Positions 11,401 through 24,300 of a stretch of DNA of 64,000 bases are shown in pieces. The DNA lies in the NCBI GenBank assembly GCA_047967505.1, contig CM106540.1, one strand, 5' to 3'. The notes under the pieces are model-generated. The model was not told the DNA's origin. It was given only the letters and a program-made list of their open reading frames with translations, and did no database searches. The translations under genes and the position numbers were made by a program. The stretch comes from Dipteris shenzhenensis (taxonomy: Eukaryota; Polypodiophyta; Polypodiopsida; Gleicheniales). Position 1 is the stretch's first letter; each line of letters begins with the position of its first letter.

Positions 11401-14400
11401 GTCATTATGCAGGAAGGATGTGTAGTGGCCTATGGGTAGAATTTTGCAGGATGATGAGAGAAATATGGTTATTTATGAGAAGGAATTGCTTGAAATCGTT
11501 CCAGTTATTCATGAGTATAAATGGGATTATTTAATTTTAATGCAATTCATGGATGGATTTATTTGGTACAGATGTATCTTAAGTTTAATAAATCCCTCAC
11601 ACAGATGCAGTAATGGCAATCAGACTCCATGCTTCCACAAGTGCTACTGCTTCACCCCTTTTCCCAATATCATACTCGATATATGGCTAGCAAAAATGCA
11701 CTTGCTTTTGCCATCTAAAATTTACATAGGTCACATACATATGATGGAGCCAAAAGTGGTGAAAAGAGAAACTAATCTGTAAATTATTGATGGTTTTTTT
11801 TCATTTCAGTTTTGAATTACATATATATCTGTAAAGGCGTATCAATAATAGCCATTGATTTCTAGAATGTCTTCTGTAGGCATGTCCATGTTCTAAACCA
11901 ACAAACGCTCTTGTGAACCGGCCAAAACCTGAGCCAACAGTTAGGATGTGTGAAAACATATGGTTTTAACACCTGAGACAACCCTGATATTTTGCATCTA
12001 TTGCAGCAGAAAGTGCAATTATATTACCTATATTTGTGTATTTGCAGCAAGTATGAAGAAAATCTCCTTACATGTGTATACCGCGTACATCAAGTGTACA
12101 TCTACGTGCCCCTTTCATGTGTAAACATTTCAGCAAAGAAGGTTGTTTGTAGTTTACATTGGACATTGTTTGTTAGGATCCAGTGGATATACTATCTTTT
12201 AGCTGTACCCTTAGTGAGTGACCATAGTATATTGTGACTTATTTCGGAGCAAGAGTGGAAAGTTTCTTTTGGCCTGTTGAAGGTGGAGTGAATTTCTCAA
12301 AAGAGTGGTCTTTGATGAAGGTATATGGCTTGGTCCTCAAATCTATATCATATCGTGCAGTCGTCCTTCATGTTTGTGGATTTAGTAGCTTTTCCTCCAA
12401 GTTTCCAGCTAGTTTCATGTAAAAAAGAGCAAATCCTCAATGCGCAATCTCCACATCAAGATTTGCTGTAGTTTCTTTCCTTGACCCTTATATTGGCTTT
12501 CTTCCTCTCTCCCTTCGAGATCTCAGTCACATATTTTCATTTTCTAGTCCAAATCAGTTCCTGGCATCAGGTTTCAGCTTCTCTAGCCCAAATCATTTGT
12601 TTGAGGAGTCCACTCCCTCCTTTGGAGAGACTCTGATCTTGAGCTTTGCAAAAGATAGCCAAGTCTGTGGCTACTCCAACCATTAAAGTTTGAGATGGTA
12701 GGGATGGTGTCTATTGAAATGCATACCTTGGAATGGTGGCATCTACTCACGTGAACTTCTCTTGGCACATGTGCACCTTTTAAGTACGACTACATATATA
12801 TAAAGATGAATAGAAAATAAATATATAAATGTTCATTTTTATATTTATAGATATCTTGTCTATATGTATCTTTATTCATATTTATACAATGGTAGGTCCA
12901 GGTCTCCCAGGAATATCACTATAGATGTGCAACTTCCTAAGCCACTTGAAGAAGTATCATTTGAGAACCGTGTCGTCGTCATTAAATCATTTGCTGCTGC
13001 AGGTTTGAGGATAGAAGTGGAGGTCTAGAAATGTTTGTAAAGTCTTTTCCCAAAGTTTGGATCGTGAAAGGATTACTTACTCCCCTTGTAGAGTTTGTAG
13101 TTTTGGGAGAAACAATGACATTTTTTGAACTGTGGAAAGGATGGCAATGTAGTTTTGCTGCATGGAAACGATCTAACAGTTTTAATTGAAGTAATATGTT
13201 GGATGCTTTGTGCTTTCTAGATTATTTATGATAGATATTATCATTGCAGGTGCCAACAATCTGCCAGAGCTCTCCACTTTTCTTCTTTGGTGGATACTTG
13301 TTGAGTTCTGACATTACTCCTTTGGATTTTACAGAATCATCGGGAGGACTATGAACCATTCCTTGAGGACGAGGTTCCCTTTGATGAATACTGTAAGGGC
13401 ATGAGAGAAGATGGGACATGGGCTGGGCACATGGAGCTGCAAGCAATTTCATTAGTGACCTGTACCAATATATGCATACATCGGGTACATAAGAGTGTTC
13501 TTTTGTAAAAGTACAGTTCCTCCTTTAATTTGGTTGTTACAATCTGAAGCCTTTTAACATCAGATTTGTCCAATTGTGTGGACAGCTCACGTGTCCGCGT
13601 TGGCATATCCTTAACTTCAAAAACCCCGACGCTCGTTGCATTCATTTGTAAGTCTTTAAATTATCAAATCCATCGCAAAGTACCTGTTGTGACACTGGTA
13701 TTAGGCTGCCTTTCAATGGATAGTTCTTATGTTAGAGTGAGTTCTCTTCTTTTTCACTGCTTTCATGTAATGTGCATCTGTACTTGTACTACAGTATTTT
13801 AAATCGCTAAGGCTTAGGAATCCCATGGGAAATGTCATCTCACAGCATAGCAAGCACCCTTCTCTGCACTCTGCTTTATGAGTTCAGTGACTTATGAAGG
13901 CTTGGGCGACTGCTTTCACACATTTAGGCTATGCTTTATTTATTTTGTTGAAGTTACTACTCGATAGGCAAATGATCCACGTTGTCGGAAACTTGTATTG
14001 CTTGTGAGTCTTATTTTGCATTTGTTTGTGTGAGGCGATTTGTATTAACTTTATCTATCCCCAGGGATGTATGTTCCAGTCAGTCATCCTGTTTTGAATG
14101 TTTTTGCTCAAGATTCTTTCCATGGATATTGATGAATGTGTGGGATTTTTACTAGTGGTGTTGGGTCCTTGACCTCTTATACTCGTGAGTAGACATGTGT
14201 CATAAGGGGACTTAATAGTCCCACAAATGAGAATGGCCTTGATAGGGCCGTAGATATTTGAATAGAAAGGAACGATTCTAGAGTATCCCCATCAATGCTT
14301 TTGGGAACTCTGGTTCTCCAATAGCTAGTGATGGATGTGTGGGACCCTTCATACATGGCTAGATTTTGGAGGCTTGGGCCAAATGGAACTGCCCTTATAA

Positions 14401-14545
14401 GTGGTGTAAGAGGCTGGCTCTGCCATAAGGATTGACAACCACTAGCAACGACAGTTGTAGGCTGGCATAAATGCTGTGACATCACTTGTGTGTGCTGCAA
14501 CAGCTAGTGTTGGATTTGGTGATCTGGAGCAGTGACGATTGATTC

Positions 14546-14596
<51 letters not shown>

Positions 14597-17500
14597 GTGC
14601 AGCAGCTGTTGTAGGAGGTGTGTGACAGCTTGTGACAGAAAATCCAATTGGTGGAGCAATCTCAAGTGATGTGTGCATGAAGTAATGGCCTACATTGGTG
14701 GCTCTCTCCTTGCGGTGCGACATGATTACTAGCACAAAATAATCGTAGTGTTGACGGGTAGCATGACACGTGGTGGTAAGGCCCGAGTTCATAAGGTGAG
14801 AAGGCAGCAAGGTGGTGGATAAACAAAGTGTACATGTGTGCTGGTATGGCTAGCTGAAGTTCAGCCCTTGTGGGGGGAGTGTTGGGCCATTGGCCTTCTA
14901 CCCTCGTGGGTAGACATTGTCGCATTAGGGGGCTTAATAGTCCCACATGGTCTAATAGGGCCTTAGATATATGAAGGACACTAGGCTATCGCCATCGACA
15001 CTTCGGCAACTCTATGGGTCCCAGTGCATCGTTACTAAGGAATGGGAACGTTCTGGGAACGTCCGCTGTCCTGTGGACATTAATAGATTTCCTTTCTTTC
15101 TTCTTTCTTTCTGCTCTAAACTTTGCATTAACACATGTAAGGTCTTTGGCCTTCTGAACCCCAAGCCTGTTCCTCTGTTTCTATGCAATGTCAAAATTGC
15201 TTCACAAGAGCTCAATAGGCAAAGAGCTAGCACCCTGTGTGAGTATGCAAATGGCAATCTTTTGCAACAATGGAGCGTTTTTCCCGTAGTCCTCCCACCA
15301 ATGAATGGAGGGAATTTTAAGTCAGTCATTTAGTGTCCACGTTTGAGTTTCTCGTTATTATCTCGCATCCTTGCATCAGTTCTATCTATTTCTTCCCTGT
15401 TTCCTTGAAATTCTGGATTCAAAACAAAGGCTGCAACCTCCAACCGTACAAATAATCTAAAATTAAAGTTTTCTCGATAATCCTATCCAACCATAAAAAT
15501 AATCTAAACTTCACCTTTTCTTGATCATCCTATCCCAACCCTTTTAATGGCAAGTGATGAAAGTGACACATGATTACCCATCTCAATGGAAGGCTCAACA
15601 CAATGTCTTTCAAGAGATTATTCAGCCCATGTGCTACGCAACTAGTGAAACAATGCAAGAGTACTTATCCTCAAGAATCTTCTTTGCTGCCTTGTTTAAG
15701 GTCTCACCATCAAAACAAACTAAATAACATTGTTTGCACCCTCATACTCAGTGGACTCCATCGATAGGTTAACTAACCTCTTGATTGACTTTCTGAATTG
15801 TCAATAGCGTTGATGAAAAAGCTGGCCCCTCTAGAGTATGCAATGGAGCTGTCCACCAAGGCGATGGAACCAATCGGCCAGGATAGAAGCTGGCAGCGGC
15901 TCTGGTGAAGGCTGGCGTCATCCGCGAGAGGAAGTCAGTGATGATGCTCAACCAGGGCAGCTTGCCTGGGCCCCTCTCTCCTCCTTGGTGGTCTTTGAGA
16001 GAAACTTGAAATAGAAAGGTGGAGAAGGAAATTTCGAAGGCTTGCAAGTGAAAGAGAGAAGGGGAAGCGAGAGAGCTTGAAGGAAGAGAGTCCCGAGAGA
16101 GGGTAGAAGGCTGAAGTGTGAGGGAGGAGAGGCGGGCTGAGTGGAGTGGAAAGTGGAGGGGAGAGTGGGGCTGATTGGATATAGAAGCTTGAGGGCTTGA
16201 GGTACGAGCTTAGAGAACAGGGGGTGGAGTGACTAGCATACATTGCCCAAAATGGCATTGTTGGGTGAATTTGAATTTTGACCCATTGCGCACTGTGGCA
16301 GCAAACTGCGAAAACTGGAATGCTTTCAGAACTTTCCAAGAATGAGAATGCTGGAATGCCATTGCAGGTGTTTTGGTCTTTGGTTTGGAGAAAAATGTTA
16401 TGTGGGCATTCCAGCAGCTCATCCTTAGCGTGATCCACTGGAATGATGCTCCCCTATTCTAGGAAGTGGGGATGGTGTTCCTTGGTAAGTATGACCTAGC
16501 CCGTGGACTCCACTGGCTAGGTCTTGGAGCTGTGGGATTCTCCACAGATGGCTTGGTTGCCTGAGGCTTGTCTCAAGTGGCACTGGCCTCACTCGTCTTC
16601 ATGGGGAGGGATAAGGCCTAATGATGTCGACAGATTTTGTAATTTTGGGTGATGAGGAAATCGAGATGAAGGAGCTCTTTGGAGCTTGCCCTTTTGTCAA
16701 TTTGGAATAAAAGGTTTTTGTTGGGACATAGGCTTCAAAAACATAGAAAACAGAGTCTATAGTGACCTCATTAAATGCTGAAGTGGACTTCATTTGGTTA
16801 CTCTATTGAATTCATCCATGTGCTGCTCATGCCTTGTTTGCTTGAGTTTCTATCGACTTCATAGATGTTTTGGGAAATGTCCATTAGGACACCATCGCCT
16901 GTCATGTAGAGGTCTGATTAAGAACATTAATATCAGAGTTAGGGGTGCTATAGGACGGTGCAGCTATCTTTTAAAGCACCATACATGCGGCAGCCCCAGC
17001 TTATGTGACATATCACTCTACCACATTGCTTAATATTGAGCTCTATAGTTGAATGGAAAATGTTAAATGGAATACTCTAAATGCTGAACTATGCTTGAAA
17101 TTATGTTTAACAATTAAATAGCATTGTTACATGAGAAAGCAAGCCATTTGTTATTGATGGTAGTAGACAATACATTGCTTATAGTTATGCTCGACAATGG
17201 TATGGCAATGCTAATGCAAAACCCAAATATTTCAAATTTCATCTAATGATGGAAAATGACTTTACATTTAAATACTAGAATGTTTTAATGCTTAACTTCA
17301 AATGTAAGAATTGTGCTTGGCAATTGAATGCTAGCAGTCGAATGCTGATGATTTGTAACCATTTTTGAACTCCCACCACTATTTTTGAGCCCTCAATGTT
17401 AGGACCTAAAAATGGTCGTAGACCTCCCAATTAGTGCCCAAAAATGGTTGCAAACACCTAATGTTAGTGCCCCCAACACCTTTTTTGTGCCCATTAAAAA

Positions 17501-20500
17501 AAAAAAAAAACAATTAGGCCCAAAAATAGTAGTGGAGGCCCCAAAACAATTGTAGGCCCAGCAACGCTACCGTTGAAGGGTCTACAACCATTTGGGAGCC
17601 TCCATCGCCATTTTTTTCCCAAAAATTTTGGGCTATTTTTTTGGTTAGATCTAAAAGTGGCAGAGGAGGCTATAGACATCCAATGTTGGCCTTGGGGGGT
17701 CTACAACCGTTTTGGAGCCCCTACTGCCAATTTTGAGGCCCAAAAAAATAAGGTGGGCCAAAATGGCGGTGGACATAGTTTTTTCCATACGTTACCATAC
17801 ACATATGGCATACGGGTAGAGAAGTATGATTGGGCCTTCATTCCCATTTTTGAGCCTTTAAAAAATAGTCATAGACCTACAACCGTTTTTTAAGGGCCTA
17901 AAAATGGTTGTAGACCCCCAACACCGGCGTTGGGGGGCTACAACCATTTTGGGGCCTCCTCCACCATTTTTGAGCCCAAAAACATGGTGGTAGAATCCGC
18001 AATGTTGGCGTTGGTGGTCTACAACCTTTTTTTTTTGGCAAAAAAATGGTTGTAGACTCCCCAATGCCGATGTTGGGGAGTCTACAACCATTTTGGGACC
18101 TCTACTGCCATTTTTTGGGCCCAAAAAAAACTCATTGTAGATGGGGTCACCACCCCCACTTTTGGGGCAAAAAAAGGTATATAGCCCAAAATGTTTTGGA
18201 CCAAAAATGTTGGAGGCCCCTAGAGTCATGTTCAAGAAATAAAATTGGATTGGATTCACAAGGTGTTGGCATGTGGCAAGGAGATAAGAGGATGGAATCC
18301 ATAGGATCTTGAGAGCTTTAATCACAAGATGAAGGTAGTTCCACACCTTTTAGGTAATTTTATTTCCTGTCATATTTGCAGGATTTGCTCAGAGAATAAT
18401 TCTGCTTATAGAATTTTGCTTGGTAAACGGTCTATCTCGGACTGTCATGACATTGAAACAAGATATGACGCCTCGTATCTCTCACCTTGGATACATAGAC
18501 CTTACCCTTTCGAAAAAGCAGACCATTTCGAATGAGCTACTCTTGTAGTTTACTACTAAGAGGGACATTCCCAGCTTGTTCTTTATCCCAAACACCTTGG
18601 CAGATTCATCTTCGGGATAAAGGCCGTGAGAGAGTCATATAGGTTTGAATGGATCTCTTTGGAGCAAAGTTGATTTATAGTACATGTCTACTCAAGGCAT
18701 CAGCTACCTTATTGGTAGAACCCTTTTGATAATGGACAAATTCCTCCATCAATTCCGACCAACGGGCCTTCCCGTCCCTAAGATCCGAGGAATTGCAAAA
18801 ATACTTCAGAGAAGAGTTATCCACATAGATCACAAGAGTAGATCCATACAGTAATGTCTCCACTTTTTCAAGGCATGAATAATAGCATACAGCTCTTTTT
18901 CATGCATTGGCCACTTATTCTGTGGCTTGGTTAGCTTTTACTCTCAAAAGATGCTAGTCCACCATCTTGGACCAAAGCTCCTCCAACAGCATAGTCACCG
19001 GCATCTGTTTCAGCCACGAATGGTTTATTAGGATCGGCTATTTGTAACATAGGAGCTGTAGTAACAGCATGTTTTAATTGCTTAAAACATGCATCAAGCT
19101 CTCCTGTCCACACAATGGGTCTATACTTTTCGTATTTACCCTTCTCCATCACCTGAGGCTCAACTAATATGGGAGAATCTGTCTGATTACTCAAACCTGT
19201 TTCAAGGGAACTTCCCATGGGTCTACCTCTTGTGAGGAATGTGTTCACCAGCTCGATCTTGTGCTTGGTGTGCATCCTATGTTCAGGTAGCCATACGGGA
19301 CAAGTTCAACTCAGGAGGATGAAATTGCACAACAACTTCAAGAGTACCTCTGGGAGACCTAGCAAGTCACCCTGGGGTACACCAGTGTTACTAGTATAGA
19401 AGAAAGACTCAGGTATGTGTCTATATGTAGACTACAAGGATCTTAATCGTTTGACAATTAAGAATAAATATCCGTTGCCTTGGATGGATGATCTCAACGA
19501 TTGGTTTTGCGGAGCTAAGTTTTTACTAAGATCGATTGTCTTTGATCTTGCTGTATGTTTGATCCCGATTCCCTAAATATTATTGTTGTAGTAAGTTGTA
19601 ACTAAAACTAACAATAGTGTCTCTGAAAACTAACAACATAGTGACTATCGTGAGATTGAAACTACACCATGTTGTGTTGGGATTGTTCCTAGATTCATCT
19701 AGGTATATGCTTCTGTCGTCTTAGCGAACATGCAAATTTCACGTATTGTGATAATTCTTTCTATCTTAAATGGTGCGTTGCCCTATCAGCTAGATTCAGA
19801 TGCTCGTTTGGGAGAGACTAAAATGAAATTGTTTAGACTTCACAAGCAGTTGTAGCTTGAATGAAGAGATTTTGGACTACTTTTTGATTAGCCTTCTCCT
19901 TTAGTGCTGGCCTTCATCATGGCTGAGTTTTCCCTTCACCTCCGGAGTGCCGACAAAAACTCAGTACGGAGACTTTGTATAAAAGGATGCTCAAGTATGT
20001 GTGGGTGTGTGGATTTGTATGTGTGAGCATATTTTTATACTATGGTCTACACCCACTGTTGGGCGTTGATGATGTCAGTGGATATGTAATAGTAGCTAGT
20101 CCTTGCTATGCGTGATGGAGTTTATGGTTTTCAATCTTATGAGTGACTATTGTGAGATTGAAACTGCACTATGTTGTGTTTTTAGAGGATTAGTTTGGGA
20201 TTGTTCCTGGATTCATCTAGGTATATAATAGTGTCTCTGTAAAAGATGGATGCAGGTTTGCTGAAATCACAAAAAAGAGAGCTATAGCACATGCCAAAAC
20301 TTCATATGTCATCTTCGTGCGAAAGCCTTGTGCCAAACCCCTCAAACTTCTTGGAAATGTGTATAGAAATACACACAAAAAAGCTGCTTATTTGGCACCA
20401 CAATATGTCTAGAATTGTGAAATTACAGCAAGAATTGGCTGTCCAAAAGGTCAATTGTTGTCAGAACTATCACAAAGGTATAGAAAGACCTCGATGTGTG

Positions 20501-21316
20501 CACAAACTGCATTCAAGGAAGCAGCCTTCGCTCGATCCATTCCTCCCCATCGCTGTACCAGCCTGTGGTTGTAGTGGCCTCCTTTGCTTTGTGTGGTATT
20601 TGGCGTGTATCCATCTTTTTAATCTTTTTTGAGGTATCCCAAATATTGGCATAGTGCTTCTCCCTCCAATGTCATCATACCTGTTTCAGCTAGTAAGATG
20701 GGATATGGTATCTGTGCCTTTACCCCCAGCACTCCTATGATAAAGCATTTGTGCATTGTTTCAATTCGTTTTCATTATGCTCTAGAGACCCAGGCTGGGC
20801 ATCTATTCAGGACTACTGTTTGCACAAGCATAGTATATAAAATTTTTCTTATCTCCCAATTCCACAAATTTGCCTTCCTGCATTTATTCTGGAAGCTTTA
20901 CAATGCTTTTAAACCTCCCAAAAAATTCTACGTTCCACACATGCATTCCATTTCTAATCGTCCATAAAATGCAGCCCTAGATATTTGTAATAAGTGACTA
21001 TTTCCAAAGTCTCTCCTTGGAGTGTGAACTTCATCTATTAATTTTGAGACCCAATCACCATTACTTTGGTTTTCAATATGTTGACCGCATTTTTGAATAT
21101 TTGCAGAAATTACTCAATGAATTCAAGTGTGCTTGCATATCACTCTTGTCTTTAGCAAAGGAAACCACATCATCTGAATAAACTAGCAATAAAAATGCAT
21201 AACTGGTCACCTGGACTCCTTTGCTGTTTTTTGTCATCCAATCTTCCAGCTCATCTATGAAAAGAGCAAAGAGAGTTGGATAAGGGGTATCCCTGATTGA
21301 CCGGTATATCATAATC

Positions 21317-21352
<36 letters not shown>

Positions 21353-24300
21353 CTTTAAATGTGTTGTGGGTCCCATGGACAGATCATATCATAATGGTGA
21401 ACATTACAATAGTGTTCGAAGGAAAAATGATGATGGAGAGGGACCAGCAGAAGCTGTCATAATTGAGGTTTGTGGTATAATGCTTAGTTGCTGTACTGGC
21501 TCTTGGATTGATGTTATATTTGTTAGTATTCACTTTTGTACGTTGAAACATCTTGAAGTACCCAGCAGAGGAGAAAAGGTATGGCATCAAAAGGACAACA
21601 GAAAAGGGAATTCTGATTGAAGATGTTAAGACGTTAGCTGAGGAGCAATCTATTTTTCATGATGATGACAAGTTGCAGGAGGTGAGAGGTCTTATTTTAT
21701 CTGAACTTTTTTTTGCAGAGCATATGCTGAATATAACATTGATTTAATAAATTAAATTTGTGTGAAGCATGCATGCCACCGTTAAAATAGTAATGTTGAT
21801 GTTTCTATTGATTTTTTGATTGTTTACAAGAGAGGGCTTGAAGACTGTGAAGAAGATGCAGTTCAAGCAAAGTTATCCAATAATGGTAAAGTTGTACTTT
21901 TTGACAATTTCCTTTTTGTTGTAATGGTTGGCCTTAAGAGAACCTCTGAGTTAGGTATGTCTTACAGGGGAAATTTTGAATAGATTAACTTGCCAAGCTT
22001 ATTACTCAAACAGTTCTTGTAACATGCTCACAGGTGCTCAATCACAATAACTCTTTTTGATTGATCTGATAGAATTATTATCTTTGGAAATTCTTACAAA
22101 TTAGTTTCTTAATTACAGCTTCTACTTTTCTAATTGAAATGGTAAGACCTAGCTGTAAATGGTACCTAGAAAATTGCAAGGCACAAGCACATGTACAATG
22201 TAGAATGTTGAAGCCGATTGCCGAACAACATGAGCAAAACATGATGTTGCATCCACATAGTGAACATAGCCGCATGAGAATGCCTGAACAGGATAACATG
22301 TTGTTAATATGAATTTGATAATGGCAAACTCTTGGACATAGTTATGATGACTTGGCAGATACTCATTAAGTCTAAATGCTTGCCCTGATTTCAATCTAGG
22401 CATGCAACCCAATCCACTTTTCAGACTTATTTGCTTCTCAAAAGCATGCTGGTTTAATAATTACTCATGATTGCACCTCAATTGCTGATCTCTCCCAATT
22501 CCCTGTTTTTTCATTTTCTAAAGCTGGTTGTTGTAGGGCTACAATGAACAGGTGAAATGTGGCCCAAGCAGGAACCAGCGACCTGCAGGCCGCCAATGGG
22601 AAGTCAATAACGGAGCGGCTAGTAGGATTCCATATCTAGAAAGCTGAAACCTCTTCTCTAGCACTTCTGATAAGAGCTTGAATGTGGCCTGATCTGTAAA
22701 AGGAGGATACACCTCTGATCCATGAATCAGAAAAACCAAAATGTAGCAGTGTACCCTGCAGAAAGCCCCAACCTACTTTGTCATAAAGCGTTCTCGAAAT
22801 CCAAGAGCGCCACTCTATCTAATCCACGCAGAGGCCTCCCAATGTGAAAATATATTACCGAAGTTCTGCACCCATGCACAAAGCCAATCTATGTGTTGAC
22901 TATCGTCAGGAAGTAGAGGCCGTAGATGAAGGTTGATTGCCCTCACTAGAATTTTGTATGTAGTTTCCAAAAGTGTGATTTGCCCCCACTAATTTATCCA
23001 CCCCCCTTAGGGATGAGATGGATGAGACCCTGTATGTACAGTGTCTGGCCAAATACTGGGCATAGTGTGAGAAGGGTAGACCTGAGATCCTTCCAAGGAG
23101 TCCCCAAGGCTTTGCAAAGCATAACTGATATGATCACCAATATCCTTCTAGAAAGTAATAAAAAAAGACGGGTCAAATGATCTAAACTTGGGCTCTTATC
23201 CTTGTGAAGGGCAAGTAAAGCAGTTCTGAATTCCAAGTTGGTGAAAGATGCATCAAGAGAGATCCTCATCCTATTTTACCAACACTAGGACTGTCTGCCA
23301 GACCCTCAAACATGCACTATCTCTCAGTGGTGTTCAGATCGGCAGTGAGAGGAAAGCATAAAAATCACAAGCAATATGCATGATAGTAGGAGGGTCTAAG
23401 TGTAAGATCCCATTAGAGTTGATCAATTGAGAAACACTTCTCTAGTGCATCATATGAAAGCTCAGCTCTACCGTCCAAGAGAGTCTACTGGTGAGCCCTT
23501 GCCGTTACAAGGTGCTTGTGAACCCAAGCATCTGAAGGTCTTTTCTGTTCCTCCCTTTGCCAGGCTGCCAACTGTTGATGAATAGCAATTGCTTGCCTAA
23601 GAATATCCTATCCCTAGCAACAGAGTGATATAAACAACTAATATCAAAAAGAGTTTTCAAAGGAGGAGGAGAGCACAAACTATCAACTTTCTTATGAAGG
23701 CTCAAATGGTGCAGATGATCGGCAATTGGCTAGGGTAGTAGGGCCACACACTTTATATTGAGCATGGTTCGAATGCCGCCTTATAGATCGCACCAGAAGG
23801 GCGCTCTTTGCTATCAGCAAGTTGGTGCTTAAACATTCAAGATCCCAATCTAGCATATCCAAGATGCAGTCCCATCTACCTTGGGTGACCATGAGCCCTC
23901 CCTGGTCAAATGTCCCATGGAGATATAGACTCTTCCCCTACATCCTATCGCCGTTAGGACCAAATCTCAAGGCCTTCGCCTTGGAAAGAAGCGGCTATAT
24001 TGACATACATATTGGGCTGAGACCATATACTCCTGTAGCATCAAAATAACCATTGAACATCCAACAAGGACACGCAGCGACTTCTGCCATAAGATCTGAC
24101 AATGTGGCTACTGGCACACATTAGTCATGAAACCGTGCGTGTTCCAACTCACTATTGTCTTGCTCTTGAAGATTGTGGGGGGTGACAAACAACACCTCTT
24201 GATGCCTAGAGGCCTGTGTGACAATCTTTGAATGCGTGGATTTCACAAGGGCTGGAAGGAAAGTAGTTCAAATCTGTGCTGCATCGTGCCAAGGGCATTA

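Larger units (their letters stand above)
8390..11550 (+). mobile_element. Decayed Ty3/gypsy chromovirus-like element
   Basis: Gag, protease, RT and RNase H pieces occur in the normal Ty3/gypsy order on the plus strand, the same orientation as the host gene. Many stops and frameshifts are present. The copy ends abruptly in RNase H near 11550, with no integrase and no 3' LTR. Proteins are related to, but clearly diverged from, the young element at 25-32 kb. Shared landmarks include FDPG...NFLS in protease and [20 protein letters not shown] in RT. It is an old insertion in intron 3. Confidence 0.85.
5482..13334 (+). other. Intron 3 of the OTU7-like gene (7.9 kb)
   Basis: A GTATGA donor and TTTTACAG acceptor bound an intron between two phase-0 exons whose products join at ...[15 protein letters not shown]. 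It contains a minus-strand LINE remnant (5.8-7.1 kb) and a decayed plus-strand chromovirus (8.4-11.5 kb). The segment 11550-13334 shows no recognisable gene or element. Confidence 0.85.
13648..21382 (+). other. Intron 5 of the OTU7-like gene (7.7 kb)
   Basis: The intron splits a Leu codon (TT|A) between ...ARCIH and [11 protein letters not shown]. It runs from a GTAAGT donor to a GGACAG acceptor. It holds a direct-repeat pair, a CT microsatellite, a hairpin-repeat array, inverted Ty3/gypsy pieces, another direct-repeat pair and a LINE RT fragment. The segment 15030-17340 shows no recognisable gene; 16000-16190 is strongly purine-rich. Confidence 0.85.

Noticed and set aside
15935-16438. 167-codon minus-strand ORF
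   Set aside because: Its Ser/Pro/Leu-rich second half comes from a purine-rich low-complexity stretch. No family resemblance.
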